This document shows, piece by piece, positions 9,316-17,896 of a stretch of 64,000 nt of DNA. Position 1 is the first letter of the stretch. Every line of letters begins with the position of its first letter. The notes beneath the pieces are model-generated. The model saw nothing but the letters and a program-made list of their open reading frames with translations, ran no database searches and had not been told where the DNA came from. Source of the stretch: Tectiglobus sp965223355 (GTDB lineage: Bacteria; Pseudomonadota; Alphaproteobacteria; Rhizobiales; Hyphomicrobiaceae); assembly GCA_965223355.1 (NCBI GenBank), contig CBDCWE010000003.1, positions 1,798,001-1,862,000 on the forward strand, given 5' to 3'. The position numbers and the translations under genes are program-made.

Positions 9316-11838
9316 ATGAACGCTCAAGACCTGGAAGATTTTCTTGACCGGAAACCATGTGTTTTGATTTTCCTACCGAGCACGAACGAGTTGCAACGCT
9401 TTGTTCTGTCCGGTTCCTTCCAGGAGATCGCTCAGGTTTACGACCTTCATTTCGTCGTCTCCGGTTCAGACCGGGAGAAAATGCTGGCCGCGGCACCCAA
9501 TATGCTGCGCCCCGAAAATACGCACACGCTCGAGATTGCGCCGGAGCGCTTTGCCAAGTGGTCTGAACTATTTGGGCTGGCCTGTGAGAAGCTTCGCGAT
9601 CGCTCGCCCTCGTTTGCAATTCGCGCGAACGTCGACACCCTCGATATCAAGAGCCCTGCCTTCTATGCGCGCATGCCTGCGCTCTTGCGCAAGGTCTCAT
9701 ATCGCGTGGCCATGCGCCTTTCACGCACCACGATGATACCCGTTAAACTGCGGCGCAAGTTCGTGACATTGGCCAATCTTCTTGAAGCGGCGCGCGGCGG
9801 CATGACCAAGGAAGGCCTGGCCGCCGCCAAGCTCTACCGGCAAGACGCCAGCCGCATTATCGATGGCATGGAACCACATCCCGATATCGTCGCGCTGCTC
9901 GACCGTTTCAGGCCGTTGTTCACCGTCATGCCAACCTCTCTGCTCGACCTGTTTTGCAACGATGTGTTGTGGGCGAGCGAGTCGGAGCAGGTCGCCTGCC
10001 TGCTCCTGCAAAGCGGTTGGGACAACATGTCGTCCAAGGGCATCATTCACCATATGCCGACCTGTGTCGCCGCCTGGGGGCCACAGTCAAAGGAGCACGC
10101 ACAGGAGATCCAGGCGATCCCGAGCCACAAGATTGTGTGCCTTGGTGCGCCACACTATGAACAGTTGCAGCCGGCCAATGCCAAGGCGATCGCGCACATG
10201 CGCCGCGAGCTGGGCGTCACCGCCGACGAGCGGTTGGTTTTGTTCGGCGGCTCGTTCCGCCAGTTCGATGAAACCAGCGCCTTGGTGCGCCTGGAGAGTG
10301 CCATCGAGAGCGGTGCCCTGCCGCCGATGAAGGTGATCTATCGCCCCCACCCCTGGCGGGCCGACCGCCAGGGCGAGGACGATTTCTTCGACCACACCTG
10401 GCAACATGTCATCTTCGACCCTGACATGCGCGATCGCTATCAGCGCGCCCGGGCCGAGCGCGGTTATCTCAAGCGCAATGTGCCGATTTTCGACATGACC
10501 TATTTGGCGCGGCTGCTGTCGACGGTTGACGCGGTGATTTCGCCGATGTCGACCCTGCTGATCGAAGCTTTGATCATGGACCGGCCGACGATGGCGGTCG
10601 CCTTCAGCGACGGCAAGCACGCACACAACCCGAGTGTGACGGCGCAGATGACCCACTTCTCCGAGCTCAAGAGGTCGCCGGCGCTGGTGTGGTGTGATGA
10701 CGGCGATCAATTCGAAAGTTCGATTTCAAATCTGCTTGCCCCTAAATTCGCCGCGCGCACCGCTGACAACCGCGGTCGACTGCTGGCGCACATTGTCCGC
10801 CGCAAGCCCGCTAGCTATGGCAAACGGCTCTCAGAATTCTGCCAGGTCCATTTCGAACCGTCGGCGCGTAAGCTGCGTGCGGTGCGGGCCTCGCGCCAGC
10901 GCGGCCATATCTCACACACTTACGGCGCCAATCTCATCGCCCGTGATTATTGCGGCCTCGATATCCCAAACCCAACCATCCCGGGGTATTGGATGCACGG
11001 CTGGATCCCGGCCTACCACAACGTTCACACGGCGTTGATCGCCCTGCACAAAAAAGAGGGACAGGGTGCCGGCTACGATTTCGAAGGTCAGATCGAACAC
11101 GAAAAACAACACATCGAACAGTGGGTGTCACGCGAGGATCAGGCCGAGTTCCTGCGGGCCGACGGTTACAGGCACGTCAACGCGATTGGCCTGCCGATCC
11201 TGTATATCCCCCCGGCCAACGTCCGCCGCGTGCCGAATTCGTTGCTTGTGATGCCACCGCACAGCCATAAATCACATGGCCCCGATGACCCACTCGCGGA
11301 AGAGTATGCGGAAATGGTCGCAGACATCTCGAAGCACTTCGAGCATGTCTGGGTCTGCCTGCATGAAGACGATATCGCCAAAAACCAATGGATCAGCTCG
11401 TTTCGAAAACGCGGCATCCGGGTGTTTCCGAGCGCTGATCAGGCCGATCCCTATACCCTCTGTCGTCTACACACCATCCTGTCGATGTTTGAGTGTGTGA
11501 CCACCAACGGCTACGGCTCGCATATCGCCTATGCCGCCTACTGTGGGGCCAAAACGTCGATTTGGGGTCCGTTCGCCGACTTCCCGCGTGAACGCATCAC
11601 CCGCACCCACGCCATCAAAATGTACCCGGAGCTCGGCGACATCTCCTATGAACTGTGCACCGGAGCCGCTCTTAAGGCACAATATCCATTTTTGTTTACC
11701 GAACCCCACAAGGCAGAACTGCACCAGAACTGGGGATCTGAGCAGCTGGGCGGCCCAAGCAAGTTGGACCCACAGGACTTGGCGTGCTGTTTTCAATGGG
11801 GGCCTACCGCCGCCAAAGATATCGTTTTGGCATCGTGA
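9316..11838 (+). CDS. Large two-unit GT-B-like protein of the glycan locus
   Basis: 840 residues, ATG after GAGAGG. Residues 1-510 are paralogous to the protein at 4612-6141, with SGWDNMSSKG near 233, VIYRPHPW near 342 and a SPMSTLLIEALIMDRPT segment near 415. Residues about 525-840 look like a second glycosyltransferase-like unit with LLVMPPHSHKSHG, HVWVCLHEDD and a NGYGSHIAYAAYCGAKTSIWGP donor-loop-like segment. No membrane segment or signal peptide is seen, so it acts in the cytoplasm or at the membrane face. It follows pseC by about 40 bases. It may add two residues, or polymerise, on a nonulosonate-containing glycan; this is inference. Confidence 0.75.
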   Translation: MNAQDLEDFLDRKPCVLIFLPSTNELQRFVLSGSFQEIAQVYDLHFVVSGSDREKMLAAAPNMLRPENTHTLEIAPERFAKWSELFGLACEKLRDRSPSFAIRANVDTLDIKSPAFYARMPALLRKVSYRVAMRLSRTTMIPVKLRRKFVTLANLLEAARGGMTKEGLAAAKLYRQDASRIIDGMEPHPDIVALLDRFRPLFTVMPTSLLDLFCNDVLWASESEQVACLLLQSGWDNMSSKGIIHHMPTCVAAWGPQSKEHAQEIQAIPSHKIVCLGAPHYEQLQPANAKAIAHMRRELGVTADERLVLFGGSFRQFDETSALVRLESAIESGALPPMKVIYRPHPWRADRQGEDDFFDHTWQHVIFDPDMRDRYQRARAERGYLKRNVPIFDMTYLARLLSTVDAVISPMSTLLIEALIMDRPTMAVAFSDGKHAHNPSVTAQMTHFSELKRSPALVWCDDGDQFESSISNLLAPKFAARTADNRGRLLAHIVRRKPASYGKRLSEFCQVHFEPSARKLRAVRASRQRGHISHTYGANLIARDYCGLDIPNPTIPGYWMHGWIPAYHNVHTALIALHKKEGQGAGYDFEGQIEHEKQHIEQWVSREDQAEFLRADGYRHVNAIGLPILYIPPANVRRVPNSLLVMPPHSHKSHGPDDPLAEEYAEMVADISKHFEHVWVCLHEDDIAKNQWISSFRKRGIRVFPSADQADPYTLCRLHTILSMFECVTTNGYGSHIAYAAYCGAKTSIWGPFADFPRERITRTHAIKMYPELGDISYELCTGAALKAQYPFLFTEPHKAELHQNWGSEQLGGPSKLDPQDLACCFQWGPTAAKDIVLAS

Positions 11839-11844
11839 CAGGTT

Positions 11845-11968
11845 TTAGGGAACCTCTGAACACGCCCGAGGTCCAGGGGATCATCCCCTGGTCGGGGTGT
11901 TTGAGGGGCTGACAGCCCCTCATTGATCGCCGCACAGCGGCGATTGGTTACGGCGTGTTCCTGGCGCA
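11845..11968. repeat. MITE-like palindromic element, copy 1
   Basis: The left end TTAGGGAACCTCTGAACACG (11845-11864) is followed by three hairpins: CCAGGGGAtcaTCCCCTGG at 11873-11891, GAGGGGCTgacAGCCCCTC at 11903-11921, and ATCGCCG/CGGCGAT arms at 11926-11944. It ends near CGTGTTCCTGG at about 11954-11964. The hairpins recur at about 24.74 kb and 47.5 kb. The left end matches, in inverted orientation, the right end of the copy at 24.8 kb. The DUF2865 gene ends inside this element. Confidence 0.7.
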
Positions 11969-12864
11969 TCGCCGCACCGGCCGGCGGGTACGCCGCTTGC
12001 ACCCAGCCCCATCGCCTTCGCCCTGTTCTGCAACTTCCAACGCGATCGGTTGGCGGCGGTCACGTCTGCTGCATCATTGCGCGGATTGGGCCTGACGAGC
12101 GTCCCGGCAAACGCGCTGTTGAGCGCCGTGTGCCGCCGCCGTGCTGCGATCCACGATCGACGTCTTGCCGATGTCGCTTGGCGCCGCCGTGCCGGACGCT
12201 TGGCCCGCTGCTGCCAGGCCGTTGAGACGTACCGTTGATGCGCATTGATCGCATCCGGCTGCCATGGGTGAGGACGGCATTGGCAGCCGGGATCATACTT
12301 TGCGCGATAGGCAAACGCCGTCGGCAACGCTCCGTAAGCCCGCCCGGCAAGATCGACCATGGTCTGCGGACTGCCATCGCGTGTCGGATAGACGAACAGC
12401 TTTGCAGGCGAACTACATTTGCTCTGGCACGCCATCTCATCGCGCCGAAACCGTGATCGGGTTGTCGCGGTGCTAATCGGGAAGAAATAGCCATCGCAAA
12501 GGCGCACGCACAAGGTGCGGTAGGTCCCGTCACCGGCCGCAACCGGCTTTCTCCCGCCGTGCTCGAGCCGCTCCCGAAACACCGAATTGAACGACGACTG
12601 CCGCGGCCGCCTGAACTGCCTGACCGACCGATGCTCGACACCAGAACCGCTTTCGGCAAGGACGCCGGCGTGCGAATTGACCTTGACGACGGCATCAGCT
12701 TGATCAGCTTGCCGCGCCTTGGAGCTTGAACCGGCACCGGCCAGTTGCCCCACTGCCGCGCCCAGTGCTGCAAACCATACCACGAGCAGCATTCCGATGC
12801 CGCCACCGCTGCCTACAACCAGGACTGCGCGAACCGGTCTACGCCACGCCGAACCCCAACCCAT
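11920..12864 (-). CDS. DUF2865 domain protein
   Basis: About 314 residues from the ATG at 12864; GTG at 12867 and TTG at 12936 are other starts. A hydrophobic segment near residues 10-40 is a signal peptide or anchor. The middle section reads GDGTYRTLCVRLCDGYFFPI, ATTRSRF, SPAKLFVYPTRDG and PGCQCRPHPW, the conserved core of DUF2865, a cysteine-containing alphaproteobacterial family of unknown role. The last nine codons and the stop lie inside a MITE-like element, so the original 3' end was probably replaced. The low-complexity Arg-rich region before that could also hide a frameshift. Confidence 0.7.
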   Translation of the reverse strand: MGWGSAWRRPVRAVLVVGSGGGIGMLLVVWFAALGAAVGQLAGAGSSSKARQADQADAVVKVNSHAGVLAESGSGVEHRSVRQFRRPRQSSFNSVFRERLEHGGRKPVAAGDGTYRTLCVRLCDGYFFPISTATTRSRFRRDEMACQSKCSSPAKLFVYPTRDGSPQTMVDLAGRAYGALPTAFAYRAKYDPGCQCRPHPWQPDAINAHQRYVSTAWQQRAKRPARRRQATSARRRSWIAARRRHTALNSAFAGTLVRPNPRNDAADVTAANRSRWKLQNRAKAMGLGASGVPAGRCGDAPGTRRNQSPLCGDQ

Positions 12865-12997
12865 CACTGGACTCGTCAAGCTGCAATCAATCTCTAAAAC
12901 TTTGAGTGAAATAACCCAAGAGTTTAATAGGGACAACAGCTTATGCGATCACATTCATCCACATTATAAAGTATGTGTTTCGCCATCCCGACGATGA

Positions 12998-13783
12998 TCA
13001 TCGCGGCGCCAGACGAACCGCTCCATCGAGCCGGATATTGACGCCGTTGAGCATCACGTTCTCGCATATGTTGACGGCAAGTTGGGCATATTCCGACGGA
13101 CTGCCGAGGCGTGATGGAAACGGCACGCTCGCAGCCAGGGCCGCCTGGGCCTCAGCCGGCAGTCCATCGAACATCGGGGTGTGAAACAGGCCGGGCAGAA
13201 TGGCCGTCACCCGGATCCCGTCCTTCGCCAGATCGCGTGCCACCGGCAGGGTCATGGCTTGAACGCCACCCTTGGAGGCCGCGTAGGCAACCTGACCGAT
13301 TTGCCCCTCTTGTGCCGCAACAGAAGCGGTTGAAACGATCACGCCGCGTTCGCCGTCGTCATTGATTGGATCAAGTTGCACCATCCCCGCGGCACTCTGG
13401 GACATCATAACGAACGTGCCGATCAGATTGACTTGAATGACTTTCGCATAGGATGCCAGATCATGCGGCGTCACCTCACCCGTTTCCCGGTCTTTACGCA
13501 GCAACCGTTTGCCAATCGCAATCCCCGCACAATTGACCAGGATGCGTTCCTGCCCGTTGGCTGCGCGAACCGCACCGAGCGCGGCGGCGACGTTGCCTTC
13601 ATCAGTGACGTCACACTTTGCAAAGCTGCCACCGAGTTCGGCGGCCAGCGCCGTGCCCTGGTCCTCGTTGAGATCGAAGATTCCGATCTTGACGCCCTTG
13701 GCAGCCAGCGCGCGTGCGGTTGCTGCTCCCAAACCTGATGCGCCGCCGGTCACGACGGCCGACACATCACCAGACAATTTCAT
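12998..13783 (-). CDS. Short-chain dehydrogenase, 3-hydroxyacyl-CoA dehydrogenase-like
   Basis: 261 residues from the ATG at 13783, chosen because AGGGAGGTG stands right before it; the frame opens 12 codons earlier. TGGASGLG is the cofactor loop, NCAG the strand-end motif, and YAASKGG holds the catalytic Tyr and Lys. The sequence resembles the type-II 3-hydroxyacyl-CoA/17-beta-hydroxysteroid dehydrogenase group (HSD17B10-like), which oxidises 3-hydroxyacyl-CoA with NAD in fatty-acid or branched-chain degradation. The next gene upstream on the same strand is a quinone oxidoreductase. Confidence 0.85.
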   Translation of the reverse strand: MKLSGDVSAVVTGGASGLGAATARALAAKGVKIGIFDLNEDQGTALAAELGGSFAKCDVTDEGNVAAALGAVRAANGQERILVNCAGIAIGKRLLRKDRETGEVTPHDLASYAKVIQVNLIGTFVMMSQSAAGMVQLDPINDDGERGVIVSTASVAAQEGQIGQVAYAASKGGVQAMTLPVARDLAKDGIRVTAILPGLFHTPMFDGLPAEAQAALAASVPFPSRLGSPSEYAQLAVNICENVMLNGVNIRLDGAVRLAPR

Positions 13784-13845
13784 TTGCACCTCCCTGCCGA
13801 CGGCCTCCGGGGTCCGCAAAACGCGTCTCCCGACGCAGCCGATGA

Positions 13846-14820
13846 TTAAAGCGTCACAATCACCTTACCTCTTACAACCCGTTGGTCGAGAAGTTTAATC
13901 GCCTCGCCGGTCGCATCCAGCGGAAAGGTCGCATGCACGTGCGGCTTGAGCTTTCCTGCCGCGACCCAGCTCAACACCTGCTCCATATTCGCGCGATGCC
14001 GCTCGGGATTGCGCACCACCTCCTGTCCCCAGAAAACGCCGACCACATCGCAGCTCTTGAGCAGCATCAGATTGATCGGAAACCTCGGAATATCACCAGC
14101 GGCGAAGCCGACCACCAAATAGCGGCCCAACCATGCAATCGCGCGCAGCGCCGGCTCCGCGTAGGGCCCTCCGACACAATCGTAGATCACGTCGACACCG
14201 GCCCCGTCCGTCATATCGCGCAACGCCTGCTTGACGTCGCCATCGCAATAATCGAGCAGCAAATCGGCACCGTGCTGGCGGCAAACCGCCAGCTTGTCTT
14301 GCGATGACGCCGCAGCGATCACCCGCGCGCCCATCAGTTTGGCGATTTCGACGGCGGCCAGACCGGCCCCGCCGGCGGCGCCGAGCACCGCGACGCTCTC
14401 TCCGGCCTGCAGTCTGCCGCGATCGCGCAAGCCGTGCATGGCCGTACCATAGGTAACGCTGACCCCGGCGGCGGCCTCCATCGCCACACCGGCCGGCACC
14501 TTGATCACCGATTGCGCGTTGACCGCCAGCTTCTCGCGGGCACCGCCCCAACTGACAAAGGCGCAAACCTTGTCACCGACCGCCAAGCCGTCGACATCCG
14601 CTCCAACCTGCGTGATCTCACCGGCGATTTCACCGCCCGGCGAGAACGGCAATTCCGGTTTGAACTGGTATTTGCCGCGCGTCATCAGCGTGTCGAGGAA
14701 ATTGAGGCCGACGGCGCGAACCGCAATGATCACCTCCCCGCTGGCAGCCTCCGGTTCGGCGATATCCTCCACAACGAGTGCATCCGGACCGTCTAGCGAC
14801 TTGCACAACAGCGCTTTCAT
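13846..14820 (-). CDS. NADPH:quinone oxidoreductase / zinc-independent MDR protein
   Basis: 324 residues from the ATG at 14820, preceded by AAGAGGATC. It belongs to the medium-chain dehydrogenase superfamily: GLNFLDTLMTRGKYQ, FSPGGEIAGEI, then GAAGGAGLAAVEIAKLMG as the NADP-binding loop. No zinc-ligand Cys cluster is visible, which fits quinone oxidoreductase-like members. The role is probably NADPH-dependent reduction of a quinone or enal; the true substrate is unknown. It sits about 60 bp ahead of the SDR on the same strand. Confidence 0.85.
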   Translation of the reverse strand: MKALLCKSLDGPDALVVEDIAEPEAASGEVIIAVRAVGLNFLDTLMTRGKYQFKPELPFSPGGEIAGEITQVGADVDGLAVGDKVCAFVSWGGAREKLAVNAQSVIKVPAGVAMEAAAGVSVTYGTAMHGLRDRGRLQAGESVAVLGAAGGAGLAAVEIAKLMGARVIAAASSQDKLAVCRQHGADLLLDYCDGDVKQALRDMTDGAGVDVIYDCVGGPYAEPALRAIAWLGRYLVVGFAAGDIPRFPINLMLLKSCDVVGVFWGQEVVRNPERHRANMEQVLSWVAAGKLKPHVHATFPLDATGEAIKLLDQRVVRGKVIVTL

Positions 14821-14840
14821 CTTGATCCTCTTTCTCACGA

Positions 14841-14893
14841 GATCATCGTGCCTTAAGTTGAAACTGCAATGGCGGTTCCGACCGCCATTGCAG
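14841..14893. repeat. Palindromic element related to the 49.1-kb and 52.6-kb repeats
   Basis: ATCATCGTG followed by CTTAAGTTGAAAC at 14842-14863 is a diverged copy of the half-element found at 49071-49100. It runs directly into a perfect hairpin with 13-bp arms, CTGCAATGGCGGT and ACCGCCATTGCAG, at 14864-14893. It lies between two divergent genes, so it may also affect their promoters. Confidence 0.6.
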
Positions 14894-14947
14894 CCCCGGA
14901 ACCCTGGTGGACATTGACAACCGCCCGTCAGCAAAGCAGAAACGACC

Positions 14948-15502
14948 ATGGTTTTAGAAGCCCGCCCGCCGCCCGCCCGCGGTTACTTCGCGATTGGCGC
15001 CGAGCGTATTTCCAAGTCGCTCAATCTGGGCAACTTGATGCGATCGGCACACGGCTTCGGTGCCAGTTTCACATTTACGATTGGCGCCACCTATCAGGCC
15101 CTCGAAGCCCAGGCCGACACCTCCAAGAGCACGACCCACCTGCCGCATTACAACTGGAACAGCCTGAACGACATCGCGCTACCGAGCAGCTGCCGCCTGG
15201 TTGGCATCGAGTTGATCGACGACGCAATCGATCTGCCAAGTTTTCGTCATCCGCTTCGCGCAGCCTATGTTCTGGGACCGGAGAAGGGCTCACTATCGGC
15301 CGAACTTGTTGCGAAATGCCACTACACGATCAAGATACCAACCCGCTTTTGCATCAACGTCGCGATGGCCGGCGCCATCGTGATGTACGACCGGATCAAA
15401 TCAATGTCGCGGTTTGCCGACCGCCCATTGAGCGAGGGTGGAGCCACTGAAGCGTTGGGAAAACATCATCACGGGCAACGATTTATGCGTACAACGGGGT
15501 GA
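14948..15502 (+). CDS. SpoU/TrmH-family RNA 2'-O-methyltransferase
   Basis: 184 residues of the SPOUT class. Motif 1 is SLNLGNLMRSAHGFGA, motif 2 is VLGPEKGSLS, and motif 3 is CINVAMAGAIVMYDR, which together form the knotted AdoMet site. It lacks the extra N-terminal substrate domain of the longer SpoU enzymes, so it resembles short TrmL/TrmH-like proteins that methylate tRNA riboses. The C-terminal GKHHHGQRF is an unusual His-rich stretch. No strong ribosome site is visible before the ATG. Confidence 0.8.
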   Translation: MVLEARPPPARGYFAIGAERISKSLNLGNLMRSAHGFGASFTFTIGATYQALEAQADTSKSTTHLPHYNWNSLNDIALPSSCRLVGIELIDDAIDLPSFRHPLRAAYVLGPEKGSLSAELVAKCHYTIKIPTRFCINVAMAGAIVMYDRIKSMSRFADRPLSEGGATEALGKHHHGQRFMRTTG

Positions 15503-15580
15503 CAGCGGCCCCCATCCAAGCGTATATCCTGCGCCGGCAAGCAAATGCGCCGAGCGTACGATTCGATCAGCGAGGAGCCA

Positions 15581-16090
15581 ATGTCGAATAAGCTACTTTC
15601 TCTTACAGCCGCTCTGGCAGTTTCGCTATCCGCAGTCACCGCCCACGCGCAGGCGACCAAGGTACTCAAGAAATTCAACGACTGGGTGCTCTACTCTCAC
15701 AGTGGCGCACCCGCCAACATTTGTTTCGTGTCCGCGCAACCGCGCGAGAGCGAACCGGCCGGCTATGCCAAAGATCGCAGCTACTTTTACGTATCCGCGT
15801 GGCCGGATGACGGCGTCAAGGCCGAGATCAGCATCAAGATTGGCAAACAGCTGCAGGACGGCAGTGACGTAACCGTCCAGATTGGCAGTTCGCGCTATGC
15901 CCTTTTCACCAAGGGCGACAAGGCGTTTGTCAGCGATCCGACGCAGGAGTTGAAGCTGATCGATTCTATGAAGCGCGGCTCCTTCATGACCGTCAAAGCC
16001 GTCACCACCGATGGAACAAGCATTACCGAAAAATACTCGCTGATCGGTGTAACCGCTGCAGTTAACGCGTTGAACGGCGGCTGCGGCTGA
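15581..16090 (+). CDS. Secreted IalB-like (invasion-associated locus B) family protein
   Basis: 169 residues. The ATG at 15581 follows GCGAGGAGCC, and the first 24 residues are a clear Sec signal ending in AHAQA. The mature part NDWVLYS, CFVSAQP, YFYVSAWP and SIKIGKQL matches the IalB-type beta fold common in alphaproteobacterial periplasm. It ends with NGGCG, giving a conserved cysteine. The function outside Bartonella is not established. It is convergent with the Smr gene, 12 bases away. Confidence 0.8.
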   Translation: MSNKLLSLTAALAVSLSAVTAHAQATKVLKKFNDWVLYSHSGAPANICFVSAQPRESEPAGYAKDRSYFYVSAWPDDGVKAEISIKIGKQLQDGSDVTVQIGSSRYALFTKGDKAFVSDPTQELKLIDSMKRGSFMTVKAVTTDGTSITEKYSLIGVTAAVNALNGGCG

Positions 16091-16102
16091 AAGTCGGATC
16101 GC

Positions 16103-16762
16103 TCACACGCGCCCGGCTCGCCTGATCTGGACGTAGAGCGCACCCGCGCCGCCGTGGCGCACGTGGGCCGGCGTATAGCTGACCACGATCGCGGACAGAT
16201 CCGGCTCCTGCAACCACAGTGGCACCATGCGTTTAAGCACACCACGATCCGCCCTTTCGCCACCGTCCCAGGGTCGATCTGACCGCTCCGTGCCGCCCTT
16301 ACCGGTGATCACGAGCACGGTCCGATAACCCTTGGCAAATCCACCGAAGAGAAACCGTTTGAGCTGGGCGCGTGCTTCTGACTGGCGCATCCCGTGCAAG
16401 TCTATCCGCGCCTCGATCGACTGGCGTCCCGATCCGAGCCGTCGCCGTTTTTTCGAATTAAACTTGCCAAGCTGCTGATCGGCCTTGAGGCGATGGTGAA
16501 TTTCGCCATCAAGCTCATTGCCCGGCACCGGCCTGCTGGCGCCGGCAGGCCGCGCCGCCGTTGCCGGTTGATCGCGACGAGGGCGAACTGTTTCACGTGA
16601 ATCATCTTGGGCTTGCGCGTTCGCCGAATCAGGCGGTTCATCGCCAATACGCCGGCGGTCCCGAAGCGGCGTCACGGTGTTCGAATACTGCTTCCACAGC
16701 ATTTTGTCTTCGGCCGAGAGACCGCGCTCACGCCGGCCTGGCTTGCTGCGGCCCCCGCCCAT
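16103..16762 (-). CDS. Smr-domain protein
   Basis: 219 residues from the ATG at 16762, whose A overlaps the mltA stop (TGATG). The first half is charged and low-complexity. The C-terminal half is a Smr domain: ARIDLHGMRQSEA, VLVITGKGG, and PAHVRHGGAGALYVQIRR. Smr domains are nucleases or nucleic-acid-binding modules. This gene sits after mltA and the Tim44-like gene, a common alphaproteobacterial order. A near-perfect parS lies within its coding sequence. Confidence 0.88.
   Translation of the reverse strand: MGGGRSKPGRRERGLSAEDKMLWKQYSNTVTPLRDRRRIGDEPPDSANAQAQDDSRETVRPRRDQPATAARPAGASRPVPGNELDGEIHHRLKADQQLGKFNSKKRRRLGSGRQSIEARIDLHGMRQSEARAQLKRFLFGGFAKGYRTVLVITGKGGTERSDRPWDGGERADRGVLKRMVPLWLQEPDLSAIVVSYTPAHVRHGGAGALYVQIRRAGRV
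16589..16604. other. parS-like site inside the smr gene (15/16)
   Basis: TGTTTCACGTGAATCA differs from the standard parS palindrome TGTTTCACGTGAAACA at one base. It lies about 6.5 kb left of the candidate origin, opposite to the three other sites. The palindrome core is intact, so ParB binding is plausible but may be weaker. Confidence 0.7.
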
Positions 16763-17865
16763 CACGCTGCGCTACCCTTCGGCAGCAGAAATAACAAATT
16801 GCCGCGATGATTGACTTGGCCGGCACACCGCCCGGCCTCTGGACCGCTCCCGAAATAAATATCTGCGCGTTCCGGCCCGCGAATCGCCGATCCGACGTCC
16901 TGAGCAACCATTAAACGTGCAAATCCGCGACGCTCACCCGCCCCGAGGTCGATCGCCGGCGAGGTCACGTAGACCGGCAACCCGATCGCGTGATGCGCGG
17001 CATCGACGGCCACGCTTCGCCCCGCGGTCAGCGCAATACCGTTGACGCCGTGAACGGCGGTCGCGCACGCCGGACCGAGCTCCTTGAAGAAGATAAAAGA
17101 TTGATTGTGCCACATCGCCGCCCGACCGCGGTCCGGTTCAGCCCTTAACCATGCCGTTAGTTTATCCAATGTCAGACAGTGCGGCGAGAGCCAGCCGCGA
17201 TCGACGACGTATTGTCCAACCGAGCTGTAGGCAAAACCGTTGCTGCCGTCATAGCCAACGCGAACTTTCGAGCCGTCGGGCAGCACGGCCAAACCGGCCC
17301 CCTGAACGTGCAGAACATAGGCCTCGATCCTGCATTCGAGATACAATAGCTCAAGCCCGGCGCCCTGCAGTGCACCCCGATCAATTTCGGATCGCGTGGC
17401 CAACGGTTCGAAACCGTTGTCGGTGGTGCGGACGTGGGTTAACCGCTTACCAATCGCGGTCCGCATGTCATCGCCGGCGACGTCCACGAGGTCCGCCGGG
17501 CGTCGATAGATTGGCACATGAAATCGCTCATCGGCCTGCCGGGCAGCCATGAACGGGGGTTCATAGTAGCCCGTCAGCAACCCGTCTTGGTCTGCATGGA
17601 CGACCCGATGCAGAATGAAATGGTGCTCGAAGAACCGGCGGGCCTGTTGTCGCCCGACGTTGGCATCGGCCAGCTTGAACGCGGTCGCACTCAGATCGGC
17701 AAGGTTTTTTTGCAGGGCGCAATCAAGCCCGACCGCGAACGCGTTGCGACACTCAGCAAAGGCCCTCAGTGCTGGCACGAAGTCGTCTTCGGACCAGGCC
17801 GGAAGATCGCCAAATGAAATAGGTTCGTAGCTGCAATCCTGGCGATATGGGCCGCGCTGCAGCAC
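16762..17865 (-). CDS. mltA: Membrane-bound lytic transglycosylase A (MltA)
   Basis: 367 residues beginning with GTG at 17865. Landmarks of the MltA barrel and 3D domains are GLLTGYYEPPF, FHVPIYRRPADLV, VHVQGAG-like LHVQGAGLAVLPDG, and the C-terminal VAQDVGSAIRGPERADIYFGSG with the catalytic aspartate. The enzyme cleaves peptidoglycan glycan strands to 1,6-anhydro products in the periplasm. The coding sequence starts almost directly at the mature domain; no signal peptide or lipobox is present, and no start codon exists upstream before an in-frame stop. The Tim44-like gene ends about 30 bases upstream. Confidence 0.88.
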   Translation of the reverse strand: MLQRGPYRQDCSYEPISFGDLPAWSEDDFVPALRAFAECRNAFAVGLDCALQKNLADLSATAFKLADANVGRQQARRFFEHHFILHRVVHADQDGLLTGYYEPPFMAARQADERFHVPIYRRPADLVDVAGDDMRTAIGKRLTHVRTTDNGFEPLATRSEIDRGALQGAGLELLYLECRIEAYVLHVQGAGLAVLPDGSKVRVGYDGSNGFAYSSVGQYVVDRGWLSPHCLTLDKLTAWLRAEPDRGRAAMWHNQSFIFFKELGPACATAVHGVNGIALTAGRSVAVDAAHHAIGLPVYVTSPAIDLGAGERRGFARLMVAQDVGSAIRGPERADIYFGSGPEAGRCAGQVNHRGNLLFLLPKGSAA

Positions 17866-17896
17866 CGCCGTCTTCGACCTCGCTGTTCGCTGCCGA

